Assembly (NCBI RefSeq): GCF_008312835.1
Contig: NZ_VSKS01000003.1
Span: 1-64,000 of the forward strand
DNA length: 64,000 nucleotides
Reading direction: 5' to 3'
Origin: Streptomyces marokkonensis
Lineage (GTDB): Bacteria > Actinomycetota > Actinomycetes > Streptomycetales > Streptomycetaceae
The translations under genes and the position numbers were made by a program. The notes below the pieces were generated by a model. The model searched no databases and was not told where the DNA came from. It saw only the letters and a program-made list of their open reading frames with translations. Positions 33,588 through 41,456 of this stretch are shown one piece after another. Every line of letters begins with the position of its first letter. The first letter of the stretch is position 1.

Positions 33588-34655
33588 TCAGTTCGCGTAG
33601 TCACCGACGAGGGCCGCGCCCGTGGTGTGCTCGCCGCGGTCGGTGATCTCACCGGACACCCAGGCGTCCACCCCGCGGTCGGCCAGTGTCGCCAGCGCCA
33701 CGTCGACGGACTCCTGCGGCACGACCGCGATCATGCCGACGCCCATGTTCAGCGTCTTCTCCAGCTCCAGCCGCTCGACCGAACCGGTCCGGCCGACCAG
33801 GTCGAACACCGGTGCGGGCGTCCAGGTGGAGCGGTCGACGACCGCGTGCAGCCCGTCGGGGATCACGCGCGCCAGGTTGGCCGCGAGGCCGCCGCCGGTG
33901 ACGTGGCTGAACGCGTGCACCTCGGTGGTGCGGATCAGCGCCAGGCAGTCCAGCGAGTAGATCTTGGTGGGCTCCAGCAGCTCCTCGCCGAGGGTGCGGC
34001 CCAGCTCCTCGATCCGGCCGTCGAGGGCCAGCCCCGCGCGCTCCAGCAGCACGTGCCGGACGAGCGAGTAGCCGTTGGAGTGAAGACCGGAGGACGCCAT
34101 GGCGATCACCGCGTCACCCGTACGGATGCGATCCGGGCCGAGGAGGCGGTCGGCCTCCACGACGCCCGTGCCGGCGCCGGCGACGTCGAAGTCGTCCGGA
34201 CCCAGCAGACCGGGGTGCTCGGCCGTCTCGCCGCCGACCAGGGCGCAGCCGGCCAGCACACAGCCCTCGGCGATGCCCTTGACGATGGCGGCGACACGCT
34301 CGGGGTGGACCTTGCCGACGCAGATGTAGTCCGTCATGAACAGCGGCTCGGCGCCGCACACCACGATGTCGTCCATGACCATCGCGACCAGGTCGTGGCC
34401 GATGGAGTCGTACACGCCCATCTGCCGTGCGATGTCGACCTTGGTGCCCACGCCGTCCGTGGCGGAGGCGAGCAGCGGGCGCTCGTACTTCTTCAGGGCG
34501 GAGGCGTCGAAGAGGCCGGCGAATCCGCCGAGGCCGCCGAGGACCTCGGGGCGCTGCGTCTTCTTCACCCACTCCTTCATCAGCTCGACGGCGCGGTCGC
34601 CCGCCTCGATGTCGACGCCCGCCGCTGCGTAGCTGGCACCAGTGTTCTGGGACAT
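33588..34655 (-). CDS. purM: Phosphoribosylformylglycinamidine cyclo-ligase (AIR synthetase)
   Basis: This 355-residue enzyme performs the ATP-dependent ring closure of FGAM to AIR, step five of purine synthesis. It has the PurM/PurL superfamily folds: LLASATDGVGTKVDIA, VMDDIVVCGAEPLFMTDY, GCALVGGETAEHPG and FSHVTGGGLAANLARVIP. Its length is normal. It follows purF in the same direction, with a gap of 33 nt, so purF-purM is an operon. A strong hairpin follows the stop. Confidence 0.97.
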   Translation of the reverse strand: MSQNTGASYAAAGVDIEAGDRAVELMKEWVKKTQRPEVLGGLGGFAGLFDASALKKYERPLLASATDGVGTKVDIARQMGVYDSIGHDLVAMVMDDIVVCGAEPLFMTDYICVGKVHPERVAAIVKGIAEGCVLAGCALVGGETAEHPGLLGPDDFDVAGAGTGVVEADRLLGPDRIRTGDAVIAMASSGLHSNGYSLVRHVLLERAGLALDGRIEELGRTLGEELLEPTKIYSLDCLALIRTTEVHAFSHVTGGGLAANLARVIPDGLHAVVDRSTWTPAPVFDLVGRTGSVERLELEKTLNMGVGMIAVVPQESVDVALATLADRGVDAWVSGEITDRGEHTTGAALVGDYAN

Positions 34656-34688
34656 GACTGTGAGAGCTTTCGTGTCGTCCGTCAGGGC

Positions 34689-36215
34689 TTACGGGCGGCG
34701 GATCGCGTCGACCGCGGCCGGGGCGGCGGTGCCGGCGGCCAGCTCGGTCTCCAGGAGCTGCTTGCCGAGGAGCTCGGGGTCGGGCAGCTCCATCGGGTAC
34801 TCGCCGTCGAAGCAGGCGCGGCACAGGTTCGGCTTGGCGATGGTGGTCGCCTCGATCATGCCGTCGATGGAGATGTACGCCAGGGAGTCGGCGCCCAGCG
34901 AGGTGCCGATCTCGTCGATGGTCATGCCGTTGGCGATGAGCTCGGCGCGGGTGGCGAAGTCGATGCCGAAGAAGCAGGGCCACTTCACCGGCGGCGAGGA
35001 GATCCGGATGTGGACCTCGGCGGCGCCCGCCTCGCGGAGCATGCGGACCAGGGCGCGCTGGGTGTTGCCGCGGACGATCGAGTCGTCGACCACGACCAGG
35101 CGCTTGCCCTTGATGACTTCCTTGAGCGGGTTCAGCTTCAGGCGGATGCCGAGCTGGCGGATGGTCTGGGAGGGCTGGATGAACGTACGTCCGACGTACG
35201 CGTTCTTGACCAGGCCGGCGCCGAAGGGGATGCCGGACGCCTCCGCGTAGCCGATGGCGGCCGGGGTGCCCGATTCCGGGGTCGGTATGACCAGGTCCGC
35301 CTCGGCCGGGGCCTCCTTGGCGAGGCGGCGGCCCATCTCGACACGCGAGAGGTACACGTTCCGGCCGGCGATGTCGGTGTCCGGGCGGGCCAGGTACACG
35401 TACTCGAAGACGCAGCCCTTGGGCTTCGCTTCCGCGAACCGGGTGGTGCGCAGACCGTTCTGGTCGATGGCGACGAACTCGCCCGGCTCGATCTCCCGCA
35501 CGAAGCTCGCGCCGCAGATGTCGAGGGCGGCGGATTCGGAGGCGACGACCCAGCCGCGCTCCAGGCGGCCGAGGACCAGCGGACGGATGCCCTGCGGGTC
35601 ACGGGCCGCGTAGAGGGTGTTCTCGTCCATGAAGACGAGGCTGAAGGCGCCCCTGACCTTGGGGAGGACCACGTGCGCGGCCTGCTCCACGGTCACCGGC
35701 TCGCCGTCGGCGGCGCGCTGGCCGGCCAGCAGGGCGGTGATCAGGTCGGTGTCGTTGGTGGCCGCCACCTTGGGCGCGCGGCCGTTGTCCTTGGGGAGCT
35801 CGGCGACCATCTCGGCGAGCTGCGCCGTGTTGACCAGGTTGCCGTTGTGGCCGAGCGCGATGGATCCGTGCGCGGTGGCGCGGAACGTCGGCTGGGCGTT
35901 CTCCCACACGGAGGCGCCGGTGGTCGAGTAGCGGGCGTGTCCGACCGCGATGTGACCCTGGAGCGAACCGAGAGAGGTCTCGTCGAAGACCTGGGAGACC
36001 AGGCCCATGTCCTTGAAGACGAGGATCTGGGAGCCGTTGCTGACCGCGATTCCCGCGGATTCCTGGCCCCGATGCTGGAGGGCGTAGAGCCCGAAGTACG
36101 TGAGCTTGGCGACCTCTTCGCCCGGAGCCCAGACACCGAAGACGCCGCAAGCGTCCTGGGGGCCCTTCTCGCCGGGGAGCAGGTCGTGGTTGAGTCGTCC
36201 GTCACCACGTGGCAC
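34689..36215 (-). CDS. purF: Amidophosphoribosyltransferase
   Basis: This 508-residue enzyme makes phosphoribosylamine, the first step of purine synthesis. An 18-residue propeptide ends before the nucleophile in DACGVFGVW, so Cys is exposed after processing. The N-terminal glutaminase has LQHRGQESAGIAV and VGHARYSTTG; the C-terminal PRTase has the PRPP site VVVDDSIVRGNTQ. Two cysteines near the C-terminus (PCFFGIDFATR, CRACFDG) may bind a cluster as in Bacillus PurF. The GTG at 36215 fits the family length; the longer upstream frame is non-coding. Confidence 0.97.
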   Translation of the reverse strand: MPRGDGRLNHDLLPGEKGPQDACGVFGVWAPGEEVAKLTYFGLYALQHRGQESAGIAVSNGSQILVFKDMGLVSQVFDETSLGSLQGHIAVGHARYSTTGASVWENAQPTFRATAHGSIALGHNGNLVNTAQLAEMVAELPKDNGRAPKVAATNDTDLITALLAGQRAADGEPVTVEQAAHVVLPKVRGAFSLVFMDENTLYAARDPQGIRPLVLGRLERGWVVASESAALDICGASFVREIEPGEFVAIDQNGLRTTRFAEAKPKGCVFEYVYLARPDTDIAGRNVYLSRVEMGRRLAKEAPAEADLVIPTPESGTPAAIGYAEASGIPFGAGLVKNAYVGRTFIQPSQTIRQLGIRLKLNPLKEVIKGKRLVVVDDSIVRGNTQRALVRMLREAGAAEVHIRISSPPVKWPCFFGIDFATRAELIANGMTIDEIGTSLGADSLAYISIDGMIEATTIAKPNLCRACFDGEYPMELPDPELLGKQLLETELAAGTAAPAAVDAIRRP

Positions 36216-36277
36216 GCCACCGAGTGTAGGCGAGATCGACCACTGGTCCGAATGCGGGATAAGGCCCCTGTCGTGGA

Positions 36278-37063
36278 TCAGCGCTGTGCGACGGCCCGCA
36301 CACTGGTGCCGTTCTTGCTGGTCAGCGTGAGGGTCTGGCCTTCGATCCCGTACTCGACGGTGCCGTCGAACAGTTTCGTCAGGGTCTTCTCGGTGTCCAT
36401 GAGTGAGTCTTCGCACACCATTCGGGTCAGGGCGGGCACGCCGAGGGTGATATGGCCGTCGCGCACGGTGGCGCCGGCGTTCACCTGGTTGCAGCCGAGG
36501 CTGCCGTGGACGGTGCCCTCCTTCTTGTCGAAGGTGAGGTGGGCCCGGCGGCCGGCGGCGGGGGTGGTGACGGTCCATTCGGTGCCGTACAGCGGGCTGT
36601 CCCGGGTCTCGCTGAGGCGCACGGTGTCGCCGGCCCCGGTGGTGAGGGTGAGGCGGCCGTCGTTCACGTCGGTCCTCAGGGCGCCGTCGCCGAGGGTGCG
36701 GGCCACGGTGGTCTCGAGGTCCATCAGTTTTTCGGAGCAGGCCCTGAGGGTGGTCTCCCGGTCGCCGAGCCGGATGCGGTCGCCGTCGAAGGTGACGCGG
36801 CCCTTGAAGAGGTTGCACCCGTAGCTGCCGGTGGCCCGGCCGTTCTCGTCGAGGGTGAGGTTCGCGCCGTCGGGGGCGCGGTGGGTGGTGCCGTCGACGG
36901 TGACGCTGTCGATCGTCCAGCGGATGCCGGTGACCGGCTCCTCCGCCTCGGCGGTGCCGCTGCCGGTGCCCGCCTTCTCGCTGCCACAGGCCGCCGCGAG
37001 CGGGACGGCGAGCACGGCGACGGCCGTCAGGGTCATGCGCTGCTTGTGCTTCTGCCTGTACAT
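36278..37063 (-). CDS. Double META-domain lipoprotein
   Basis: This 261-residue protein has a signal peptide ending in the lipobox LAAAC (Cys26). Two META/HslJ-like domains follow (about 40-140 and 150-255). Each has the WTI/WTV start and the GCN pair with a later Cys (YGCNLFKG...ACSEKLMD, LGCNQVNAG...CEDSLMD). META domains occur in motility- or antibiotic-resistance-linked envelope proteins. It lies between purF and a maleylpyruvate-isomerase-like gene without clear operon links. Function is unknown. Confidence 0.85.
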   Translation of the reverse strand: MYRQKHKQRMTLTAVAVLAVPLAAACGSEKAGTGSGTAEAEEPVTGIRWTIDSVTVDGTTHRAPDGANLTLDENGRATGSYGCNLFKGRVTFDGDRIRLGDRETTLRACSEKLMDLETTVARTLGDGALRTDVNDGRLTLTTGAGDTVRLSETRDSPLYGTEWTVTTPAAGRRAHLTFDKKEGTVHGSLGCNQVNAGATVRDGHITLGVPALTRMVCEDSLMDTEKTLTKLFDGTVEYGIEGQTLTLTSKNGTSVRAVAQR

Positions 37064-37112
37064 GCCGATTCGACGGGGGCGGGGAGCGAGCGGTTCCCCT
37101 TCCGCCCCCGGG

Positions 37113-37910
37113 TCACCCCAGCAGGGGCAGATACGGGCCGAGGTCCGCCCGTTCCCCGCTGGCCCTGACCGTGGCGCCGGCCACGGCGTCCTGCCAGGCC
37201 GTCCGCCCGCCGGCCAGCCGGATCCAGGTGAGCGGGTCGGTCTCGACGACGTTCGGCGGGGTGCCCCGGGTGTGCCGCGGCCCCTGCACGCACTGCACGA
37301 CCGCGTACGGCGGCACCCGCACCTCCGTGGAGCCGCCGGGCGCCTTCACGGCGAGCGCGTCGGCCAGCAGCCGGGTGCAGGCGGCGAGGGCCTGACGGTC
37401 GTACGGGATGTCGAGGCCGGGGACGGCGGCGTTCAGGTCGTCGGTGTGCACGACGAGCTCGACGGTGCGGGTGACGACGTAGTCGGCCAGCGGCAGGGCT
37501 CCCGCGCTGGTGGGGAGCAGCCGGCCGCCGGGGTGCGCGTCGAGGCGGGCGGTGAAGCGCTGCTGGACGTCCGCGAGGTGGGCGTCCAGGTCGGGGTGGT
37601 CCGCGGCGAGCCGGCGCGCGGTGCCGGCGACGGCATCCGCGTCGGCGGCGATGGCGGACAGCCAGTCGAACAGGCGTGCGTCCTGTCGCGGGGGCTCGGG
37701 CTCGTCGAGCAGCCGGTCCACGGCCGTCAGGGCCATCCCGATGTGCGCCACGAGCTCCCGCACGGTCCAGTCACCGAGCCGGGTGGACAGGGCGAGCTGC
37801 TCCGGGGTGAGGGTGCGGACCGCCGTCCGCACGTTCCCGAACTGGGCCAGGACGGCGGCTCGGGTCCTGGCGGGGTCGTAGCTGCGGGTGCGCTTCCTGG
37901 CCGGTGGCAT
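37113..37910 (-). CDS. Maleylpyruvate isomerase family (mycothiol-dependent/DinB-like) protein
   Basis: This 265-residue protein has a four-helix DinB-like N-terminus with GDWTVRELVAHIGMAL, including a His in the expected metal-site position. A C-terminal sterol-carrier-like region follows. The family includes mycothiol-dependent maleylpyruvate isomerase and many uncharacterised proteins. The ATG at 37910 begins PPARKRTRSYDP; the open frame runs on upstream but without good coding signs. It marks the left edge of the conserved block before the accessory island. Confidence 0.8.
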   Translation of the reverse strand: MPPARKRTRSYDPARTRAAVLAQFGNVRTAVRTLTPEQLALSTRLGDWTVRELVAHIGMALTAVDRLLDEPEPPRQDARLFDWLSAIAADADAVAGTARRLAADHPDLDAHLADVQQRFTARLDAHPGGRLLPTSAGALPLADYVVTRTVELVVHTDDLNAAVPGLDIPYDRQALAACTRLLADALAVKAPGGSTEVRVPPYAVVQCVQGPRHTRGTPPNVVETDPLTWIRLAGGRTAWQDAVAGATVRASGERADLGPYLPLLG

Positions 37911-38416
37911 GGCGGCAGCGTAGGGGACGGTGACGGCGCGGCAACCGGAATATTGACGTCCCATTCCGTCGGGCCGACAACGGGAACGGCTCATTCCGGG
38001 ACCGCGATAGCGCCATTGCCCGCCACCGGCTCCCCCACGAGAGACACGGAGGAGACTGCCCGGAACGACGGCTTCGCCCCGTTGCGCAGACTGGGCTTCC
38101 GTGTTAGCGAGGCGGCCCGAGTCCGTTGATTCCGGCCGGCAGTGCTGTCCCAAGTGGGAGGCAACAGACAGTAAAACCCAGACAAAGTCGCTCAAGGGTT
38201 CATTGTCCGTCATAGTTGGCACCGCCTCATTCCGGGAATGGCCGGATCATTGCGTAAGCGAAATCTTTGGGCGGAACCGGCCTTGCTCCGCACTTCTTCC
38301 TGTCGAAGGATTGCCTCGCGACTTCGAGCGCCGAGTGAAGCCGAATTCACGCCGTATTCACGCAGAGGTCTTCGCCGGCAGACCGATTGCTCCTTTTCAA
38401 TCCCAGGGGGTCACCG
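37911..38416. other. 506-bp gap at the left edge of the accessory island
   Basis: This stretch is clearly less GC-rich than its surroundings (about 38130-38400, e.g. AAAACCCAGACAAAGTC and GCGTAAGCGAAATC). No gene was found. It probably contains the promoter for the secreted protein gene. No integrase, att site or insertion sequence was recognised. Confidence 0.5.
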
Positions 38417-38860
38417 ATGATCAATTCGCTCGGCGGTCGCGCCCTGTGCGCGGCGGCGGCCATCTGCGCGGTCGTGTCCGCGGCGAGCCCCGCGGCGGCC
38501 GGCGTCCCCGGTACGGCGGCCGTCGACTGGTCGGCCACCCACGGCGCATCCGTCGCTTCCGGTACACGGTGGACCGAGCCCAGCGGCACGGGCCTCGGGT
38601 CCGCGCTCGTCGTGCGGGGAGAGCTGCGGAACTCCGGCACGGCGTGCTCCTCGGTCTGGGTCCGGTGGACGTACGACTTCGTCCCGGGCCCCTATCACAG
38701 ACATGCCACGCAGTGCGGTACGGGGACGGCGGAGGTGAACGTCCGGCTCGACCCGTACCGGCCCACGACGACAGGGCAGTTGACGGTGTGCCGCGGCACC
38801 GCTGACACCCGCGACTGCGGGCCGGCCGTCTCTCTCACCTCCTGGCCCGTGAACGGCTGA
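38417..38860 (+). CDS. Small secreted cysteine-containing protein
   Basis: A 147-residue protein with a clear signal peptide (about 1-29; ALCAAAAICAVVSAASPAAAG). The mature part has four cysteines (GTACSS, ATQCGT, LTVCRG, RDCGP), suggesting two disulfides, and a beta-rich pattern. The ATG follows AGGGGG at 8 nt. It is on the same strand and 119 bp upstream of the first precursor peptide gene, with a hairpin between. No family was recognised, and a link to the cluster is only positional. Confidence 0.7.
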   Translation: MINSLGGRALCAAAAICAVVSAASPAAAGVPGTAAVDWSATHGASVASGTRWTEPSGTGLGSALVVRGELRNSGTACSSVWVRWTYDFVPGPYHRHATQCGTGTAEVNVRLDPYRPTTTGQLTVCRGTADTRDCGPAVSLTSWPVNG

Positions 38861-38884
38861 CGCGGAGCGGGCCCCTCACAGACT

Positions 38885-38907
38885 TGCCCGGCGGTTTCCG
38901 TCGGGCA
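38885..38907 (+). terminator. Hairpin between secreted protein gene and precursor genes
   Basis: TGCCCGGCGG and CCGTCGGGCA pair over 10 bp (one G-T) with a TTT loop, 24 nt after the upstream stop. It may terminate the upstream gene or sit in the leader of the precursor transcript. Confidence 0.65.
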
Positions 38908-38979
38908 TGCCCGGATGCCCTTTCCGGTCCGGGGTGCAGCAGCACACAAGGAGCACGAAAGCAGACAGGAGACAAGCAA

Positions 38980-39171
38980 GTGGAGCAGAAGATCTCTGCC
39001 TTCATGAACGAGCTGGACCTCGGTCCGCTCGAGGGCGGCTACCAGGAGGACTCCGGCCTGCAGGTTCTGGCGACCCCCGCCGCCGTCGCGACCTGCTGGT
39101 ACATCGCCGGTGGCGTCGCCGGCGCCGGTGCCGTGGTCGGCGCCTACGTGGCCGGCCGCAACGAGGGCTGA
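38980..39171 (+). CDS. RiPP precursor peptide 1 (linaridin-like)
   Basis: A 63-residue peptide. The first 30 residues are acidic and polar (EQKISAFMNELDLGPLEGGY...), with a double Gly at 19-20. The last 33 begin ATPAAVA and are rich in Ala, Gly and Val, with one Cys39 and a Trp-Tyr pair at 40-41. They form a small-residue membrane-like helix with GxxxG spacing, then end polar (GRNEG). The GTG at 38980 has AGGAG 8 nt upstream; a longer frame from 38884 lacks one. The C-terminal half is homologous in pattern to precursor 2. Cleavage before Ala31 would resemble cypemycin, whose core also begins Ala-Thr-Pro. The assignment is inferred. Confidence 0.75.
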   Translation: MEQKISAFMNELDLGPLEGGYQEDSGLQVLATPAAVATCWYIAGGVAGAGAVVGAYVAGRNEG

Positions 39172-39200
39172 TCCAGCACACCCCCCACGAAGGAGATGGA

Positions 39201-39392
39201 ATGAGCAAGATCATCGAGAGCGTCGCCGCCGTCACGCCGGCCGAGCTGACGGACGAGGCGCACGGTGAGTTCGGCGCGATGATGCCCGTTCAGGCCACCC
39301 CGGGCCTGGTCGCGTTCGGCGTCGGCTTCGCCGGTGGCGCCGGTGTCGCGTGGGTCACCGTCCAGGCGTACGAGGCGGGCGCCAACGACTGA
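39201..39392 (+). CDS. RiPP precursor peptide 2 (linaridin-like)
   Basis: This peptide is also exactly 63 residues. The leader (1-31) contains VTPAELTDEAHGEFG; the core begins ATPGLVAFG at residue 32. Aligned to peptide 1 it shares ATP..VA, then AGG, and near the end AY.AG.N. Cys is absent. Core threonines are Thr33 and Thr53, possible dehydration sites. The ATG has AAGGAG 5 nt upstream, an excellent site, and the gene starts 29 nt after peptide 1, so the two are co-transcribed. It may be a partner in a two-peptide product. Confidence 0.78.
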   Translation: MSKIIESVAAVTPAELTDEAHGEFGAMMPVQATPGLVAFGVGFAGGAGVAWVTVQAYEAGAND

Positions 39393-39469
39393 CCGTACGC
39401 CCCGACTGAGCACCACCTGCTGATCAGTACCGCGGGCTTGTGAAGGTTCGCAGCGGGAGGCGCCGGAGC

Positions 39470-39504
39470 GCTGTCGGGCCACGCCGGAATCGCGGCCCGA
39501 CAGC
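39470..39504 (+). terminator. Hairpin between precursor genes and enzyme genes
   Basis: GCTGTCGGGCC and GGCCCGACAGC pair perfectly over 11 bp with a 13-nt loop. No T-run follows. Its place suits an attenuator or mRNA stabiliser giving more precursor than enzyme, a common RiPP arrangement. Confidence 0.65.
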
Positions 39505-39551
39505 CTTCCCACCCTACTGGCGGCAGGTTCAACACAAAGGAAAAGCCGGGT

Positions 39552-41450
39552 ATGACGCGAATAAAGAAGATCGCCTCTGCGCTGTTCTCGCCCGTCCCGA
39601 TATCCCGGGACCGCGCGATCGGAATTTCCGAACGACTTGCCGCTCTTTCCAGCCTCTCCTCCTCACTTGAGTACCTCCATCAGCACCGGAATCTGGGTCC
39701 GGGCGGTCTCAATGACTGGGAGATCATGAAGCAAACGCCGGAAAGCAAGATCCCGGCCGTGCAGAAGATCACCGATGCGGTGAGTGGCAGACGGACGACC
39801 CTGGGCCTGCACGCCACGCGCGTCGCGTGCAGCGCGGCCATGCTGCTGCCCGGGAACGGCAGGTGGCGGGCCGCGGGCAACCTCTACCTCGCTGCCACCA
39901 CCACGCTGCTGCAGGCCCGCCACCGTTACGGCACGGACGGCTCGGACCAGGTCGCCACCCAGGTGCAGGCGGTCAACGGACTCGCCCGGCTGGCACCCGG
40001 CCCGCAGGTCAAGGACGCCCTCATGTGGTACCTGGCCCTGCAGGCCAACATGTCGTACGCGACGTCCGGCTGGGCCAAGATGGCGGGCACGAAATGGCGG
40101 GACGGCTCCGCCCTGCCCGGCGTCATGCGGACCCGCACCTACGGCTTCGAGCCCGCCTACCGGCTGACCCAGCGTTACCCACGGGCCAGCAAGGCCGTAC
40201 AGCACTCCGTGCTGGCGATGGAGTGCCTCTTCCCGGTCGTCTACCTGGCCGGTGGCCGGCTGACCCGGCCGATGATCGCCTCGGCGGCCGGATTCCACGT
40301 CGCCAACGCCTTCGTCATGGGGCTGGGCCGGTTCATGACCGCGTTCCCCGCCATGCACCCCATGATCGCCTACACGACCGCGCCGCGGACCCTCCCCGCG
40401 GTCGCCGGCCGCGACGACCGGATGGTGAAGACCGCGCTCGTCCTGCTGGCCGGAGGGGTCACCGCCGCAGGCGTGCTGGCGACCCAGCGGCGCGCCCGAG
40501 CCGTGGCCGGCTGGCCGAAGTCGCGTACCGTCACCACGCGGTGCGGCAACGTCCTGACGTACGACGTCGGCGGCAGGGACCACCCCGACCGCCCGGTTCT
40601 CGTCTTCAACCACGGACTCGCCTCCACCCCCGAGCACTTCGCGTGGATCATCGAGCGGCTCGCCTTCGATCTCGGACAGCCGGTGGTGAGCTACGCCCGC
40701 GCCGGCTACGGGCCGAGCCGCCGGGTGCGCAACGCCCCGTACACGTTGCAGGAGTCCGTCGACGACCTGGTGGATCTCGTCCGGCGGGCTCTCCCGGACG
40801 ACCGCAGGGTCGTGCTCGTCGGGCACTCCCTGGGCGCCGAGTTCAACCGGCGTGCCGTGGCGCAGCTCGGCGACCGGGTGGCGGGCGTCGTCTACCTGGA
40901 CCCCTCGCACCCCGGCCAGCTCGTGCGTTCGGACAAGCAGCGCAAGGGCATGGAGCTGTTCACCGACTCCACCCACGAGATGACGCGGTGGACGAAGGCC
41001 GGCTTCGGCGCTCTGATGACGCGTCCGCGCTGGGTCGACGAACTGCCGTACGCCTACCGGGACAAGGTCTTCTCCCTCTACACCGACTCACGGCTGTGGT
41101 CGGCGGCGGCCCGGGAGTGGGACGTGGTCCGCGAGGAGTTCGGCGGCTTCGAAGGGGAGCTGGAGCCGGTGCCGGCCCCGGGTCTGGTGGTCGCCGCGCA
41201 GCTGACCGTGGACGTGGATCCCGAGCAGCTGCTGATGTACCACGACCTCGTCCGCGCCCATCAGGCGGCCGGCCGGCCGGGGGACGTCACCGTCGTGGAG
41301 CGCGCAGGACACGACACGATCCTGACCAACCCCCGCTTCGCGCGGACCGCCGCTGACCGTCTGGCCACGTTCGTGGAGCAGCACTGCATGCCGTCCGCCC
41401 CGCAGACCACCGCGGCCCCGGAGCGGGAAGCCGCCGGGAAAGGCGAGTGA
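39552..41450 (+). CDS. HTTM-like membrane domain fused to alpha/beta hydrolase (LinH-like)
   Basis: A 632-residue fusion. Residues about 80-310 contain several hydrophobic helices with SGWAKMAGTKWRDGSALP, which resembles HTTM/SdpB-type (vitamin K carboxylase-like) proteins. Residues about 335-610 are an alpha/beta hydrolase: oxyanion-region FNHGLAS, nucleophile elbow GHSLG (Ser426) and late His587 in AGHDTIL. Linaridin clusters encode a hydrolase of this architecture (CypH/LinH) that is required, with a small partner, for dehydration of Thr. Here it follows the precursors and precedes such a partner by 6 nt. The ATG has AAGGA 9-12 nt upstream. Confidence 0.75.
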   Translation: MTRIKKIASALFSPVPISRDRAIGISERLAALSSLSSSLEYLHQHRNLGPGGLNDWEIMKQTPESKIPAVQKITDAVSGRRTTLGLHATRVACSAAMLLPGNGRWRAAGNLYLAATTTLLQARHRYGTDGSDQVATQVQAVNGLARLAPGPQVKDALMWYLALQANMSYATSGWAKMAGTKWRDGSALPGVMRTRTYGFEPAYRLTQRYPRASKAVQHSVLAMECLFPVVYLAGGRLTRPMIASAAGFHVANAFVMGLGRFMTAFPAMHPMIAYTTAPRTLPAVAGRDDRMVKTALVLLAGGVTAAGVLATQRRARAVAGWPKSRTVTTRCGNVLTYDVGGRDHPDRPVLVFNHGLASTPEHFAWIIERLAFDLGQPVVSYARAGYGPSRRVRNAPYTLQESVDDLVDLVRRALPDDRRVVLVGHSLGAEFNRRAVAQLGDRVAGVVYLDPSHPGQLVRSDKQRKGMELFTDSTHEMTRWTKAGFGALMTRPRWVDELPYAYRDKVFSLYTDSRLWSAAAREWDVVREEFGGFEGELEPVPAPGLVVAAQLTVDVDPEQLLMYHDLVRAHQAAGRPGDVTVVERAGHDTILTNPRFARTAADRLATFVEQHCMPSAPQTTAAPEREAAGKGE

Positions 41451-41456
41451 GCCACC

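Noticed and set aside
38884-38979. Longer start for precursor peptide 1
   Set aside because: It would begin inside the upstream hairpin without a ribosome binding site; the GTG at 38980 has AGGAG at the right distance and gives the same length as peptide 2.
38980-39040. Gly-Gly at residues 19-20 of precursor 1 as a double-glycine cleavage site
   Set aside because: The exporter lacks a C39 peptidase domain, precursor 2 has no matching site, and the shared core begins later at Ala-Thr-Pro.
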